Below the pieces are notes generated by a model. It was not told the DNA's origin and did not search any database. It was given only the letters and a program-made list of their open reading frames with translations. From Spirochaetia bacterium (lineage in GTDB: Bacteria > Spirochaetota > Spirochaetia > PWKH01): a stretch of DNA of 5,940 nt. How positions within the stretch are numbered: position 1 is the stretch's first letter; the number at the start of each line of letters is the position of its first letter. The position numbers and the translations under genes are program-made. Positions 4,780 to 5,940 of the stretch are shown here, in pieces. The DNA is taken from NCBI GenBank assembly GCA_021736505.1, contig JAIPFU010000107.1, positions 1 to 5,940 of the forward strand. Direction: 5' to 3'.

Positions 4780-5835
4780 ATGTCTGAAGAATATCGAATG
4801 CAGCCTGACATCCTGAAGGATTTATTGAAGAACTTGTTTCTGCATGGGAATTTGTCAGAAGAAGATGCTGAAATATCTTCTGAATATATGATAAGAACCA
4901 ATCTCTGGGGTGTTGATTCTCACGGGGTGCTGCGTATGCCGATATATTTGAAACGCCTGCTTTCCGGAGCCGTCAACCCGAAGCCTGACATTAAGATCCT
5001 GAAAGGTGAACATAGTCCCATGGCACTTATGGATGGAGATGCTGGTTTGGGTTATATCGTCGGTAAACGAGGTATGGATGAAGCCCTGCAGCGGGCGAAA
5101 GAGTTCGGGATCGGCTTTGTTCTGATGCGGAACAGTAATCATTACGGCGCCGCAGCCTTATACGCGAGAAGTGCCGCAGAAGAGGGGATGATCGGGATAT
5201 CAACTACAAACGTCATTCCTAATATCGGGATGAAGGGTAATGCGCAACCTTCTGCTGGAAACAATCCTATTGCCCTTGCGGCTCCCTTGAACGGACCATT
5301 CCCATTTGTTCTGGATATATCATTGTCAGCTGTGGCTGGGGGGAAACTGCTTCTTGCTGCAAAAAAAGGGGAAAAAATCCCTAAGGAGTGGGCGGTGACC
5401 AAAGAGGGGCTGGAAACTGATGATCCTGTCAAAGGGTTTGAAGGATTTCTGCTTCCCGTGGGCCTTCATAAAGGATTCGGGCTTTCGCTCTTTGTGGATA
5501 TCATAACTGGAGTCCTGAGCGGGGGACCTTTTCTGCAGGACCTGAGGAGTATGTATAAACATGCTGAAGATCCCAGCCTTACAACACACCTATTCTGCGC
5601 TGTGGATCCTGGATTCTTTATCCATGAAAGTGATTATAAGGAAAGAATTTCTCAATGGGTGGATATGGTGCACGGTACTCCAATGGTTGATGCATCAAGT
5701 AAACAGGTTATCCCGGGGGAGCTGGAATATCAGAAAGAAGAGGAACGGAACAAGGAGGGAATTCCGATACCCCCTGAATTGATGAAGGAATTACGCAGCT
5801 ATACAGAAGAGCTGAATGTTCCTTTTTCCCTATAA
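4780..5835 (+). CDS. Ldh2-family NAD(P)H-dependent oxidoreductase (malate/L-lactate dehydrogenase, YiaK/AllD superfamily)
   Basis: A 351-residue cytoplasmic enzyme of the family that interconverts 2-hydroxy and 2-keto acids. Members include malate, sulfolactate and ureidoglycolate dehydrogenases and 2,3-diketo-L-gulonate reductase YiaK. The length is typical. Visible motifs: GVDSHGVLRMPIYLKRL (44-60), with H48 at the conserved histidine near H44 of YiaK; GFVLMRNSNHYGAAALYA (112-129), with H121; AGNNPIALAAP (159-169); FVLDISLSAVAGGKL (176-190); LPVGLHKGFGLSLFVDIITG (225-244); and the closing PGELEYQKEEERNKEGIPIP (312-331), a common family ending. NPIA and the N-terminal motif look closer to the malate/lactate-type branch than to YiaK itself, so the substrate is open. 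It has its own upstream operator at 4704-4717, so it is probably co-regulated with, but not wholly dependent on, the transporter transcript. The next gene starts 66 bp downstream. Confidence 0.93.
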   Translation: MSEEYRMQPDILKDLLKNLFLHGNLSEEDAEISSEYMIRTNLWGVDSHGVLRMPIYLKRLLSGAVNPKPDIKILKGEHSPMALMDGDAGLGYIVGKRGMDEALQRAKEFGIGFVLMRNSNHYGAAALYARSAAEEGMIGISTTNVIPNIGMKGNAQPSAGNNPIALAAPLNGPFPFVLDISLSAVAGGKLLLAAKKGEKIPKEWAVTKEGLETDDPVKGFEGFLLPVGLHKGFGLSLFVDIITGVLSGGPFLQDLRSMYKHAEDPSLTTHLFCAVDPGFFIHESDYKERISQWVDMVHGTPMVDASSKQVIPGELEYQKEEERNKEGIPIPPELMKELRSYTEELNVPFSL

Positions 5836-5901
5836 AGTTTTGTTAAAACAAAAAAAATATAGTGAATTAATAAGCACAAAAAAAATGATAAGGAGTCATG
5901 T

Positions 5902-5940
5902 ATGATTGATAAAGAACTAAAAAAAAGAGATTCAGTGTGG
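5902..5940 (+). CDS. Start of an unidentified gene (partial, 13 codons)
   Basis: An ATG at 5902 opens a frame MIDKELKKRDSVW that runs off the window. It follows TAAGGAG (5889-5895) with a 6-nt spacer, a strong ribosome site. The ATG at 5898 is in another frame and stops after three codons. The gene lies 66 bp after the oxidoreductase on the same strand with no visible terminator between them, so it probably belongs to the same catabolic unit. Thirteen residues are too few to assign a family. Confidence 0.7.
   Translation, partial: MIDKELKKRDSVW

Noticed and set aside
4611..4901. Minus-strand 96-codon frame across the lactonase-oxidoreductase gap
   Set aside because: It overlaps both gene ends and the operator, and its composition (Ser/Tyr/Asn-rich, no domain) does not suggest a real protein.
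5838..5853. Inverted repeat TTTTGTT/AACAAAA after the oxidoreductase as a terminator
   Set aside because: The stem is nearly all A-T, the loop is too short unless the stem is reduced, and it is followed by A rather than T on the + strand. It is probably low-complexity intergenic DNA.

Overview
The window carries a sugar-acid-type uptake and catabolism cluster with every gene on the + strand. In order: the last 52 codons of a LacI-family repressor; a complete three-gene TRAP transporter (DctP-type periplasmic binding protein, small membrane subunit DctQ, large membrane subunit DctM); an SMP-30/gluconolactonase-family lactonase; an Ldh2-family (malate/L-lactate/YiaK-type) NAD(P)H oxidoreductase; and the first 13 codons of an unidentified gene. 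The host looks like a diderm, moderately AT-rich bacterium: there is a Sec-type signal peptide on a periplasmic binding protein, very AT-rich intergenic DNA and strong purine-rich ribosome sites. The signal-peptide end (ALAPVFSQGQ) resembles those of free-living spirochaetes, but the phylum is an inference only.

Region 160-399 is a control region. A good -35 box (TTGACA, 311-316) is followed by a near-perfect palindrome (351-368) placed at or just after the expected transcription start. A second copy lies 149 bp upstream (204-217), and a third, perfect in its 14-bp core, lies in front of the oxidoreductase gene (4704-4717). All three share the core ATACGTAT and fit the consensus AATGTATACGTATACATT, which has the shape of a LacI-family operator. 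The repressor whose end is at position 159 is the obvious candidate, so the cluster is probably one substrate-induced regulon with at least two promoters.

Region 1438-1705 separates the binding-protein gene from the membrane-subunit genes. It holds a 15-position stem-loop, a second 9-bp stem-loop and three tandem 16-bp repeats, each of which can fold as a tiny hairpin with a GNRA-type tetraloop. It looks like an RNA-level device to make more binding protein than membrane protein, or a regulated leader. dctQ, dctM and the lactonase gene follow closely (the lactonase starts 3 bp after the dctM stop).

Working model: the TRAP system imports an organic acid (probably a sugar acid) using a sodium gradient, the lactonase opens a sugar lactone, and the Ldh2-family enzyme interconverts a 2-hydroxy acid and a 2-keto acid. 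The exact substrate cannot be read from the sequence. I found no defence system, CRISPR array, mobile element, tRNA or rRNA. The least explained parts are the structured intercistronic region and the three-operator layout.
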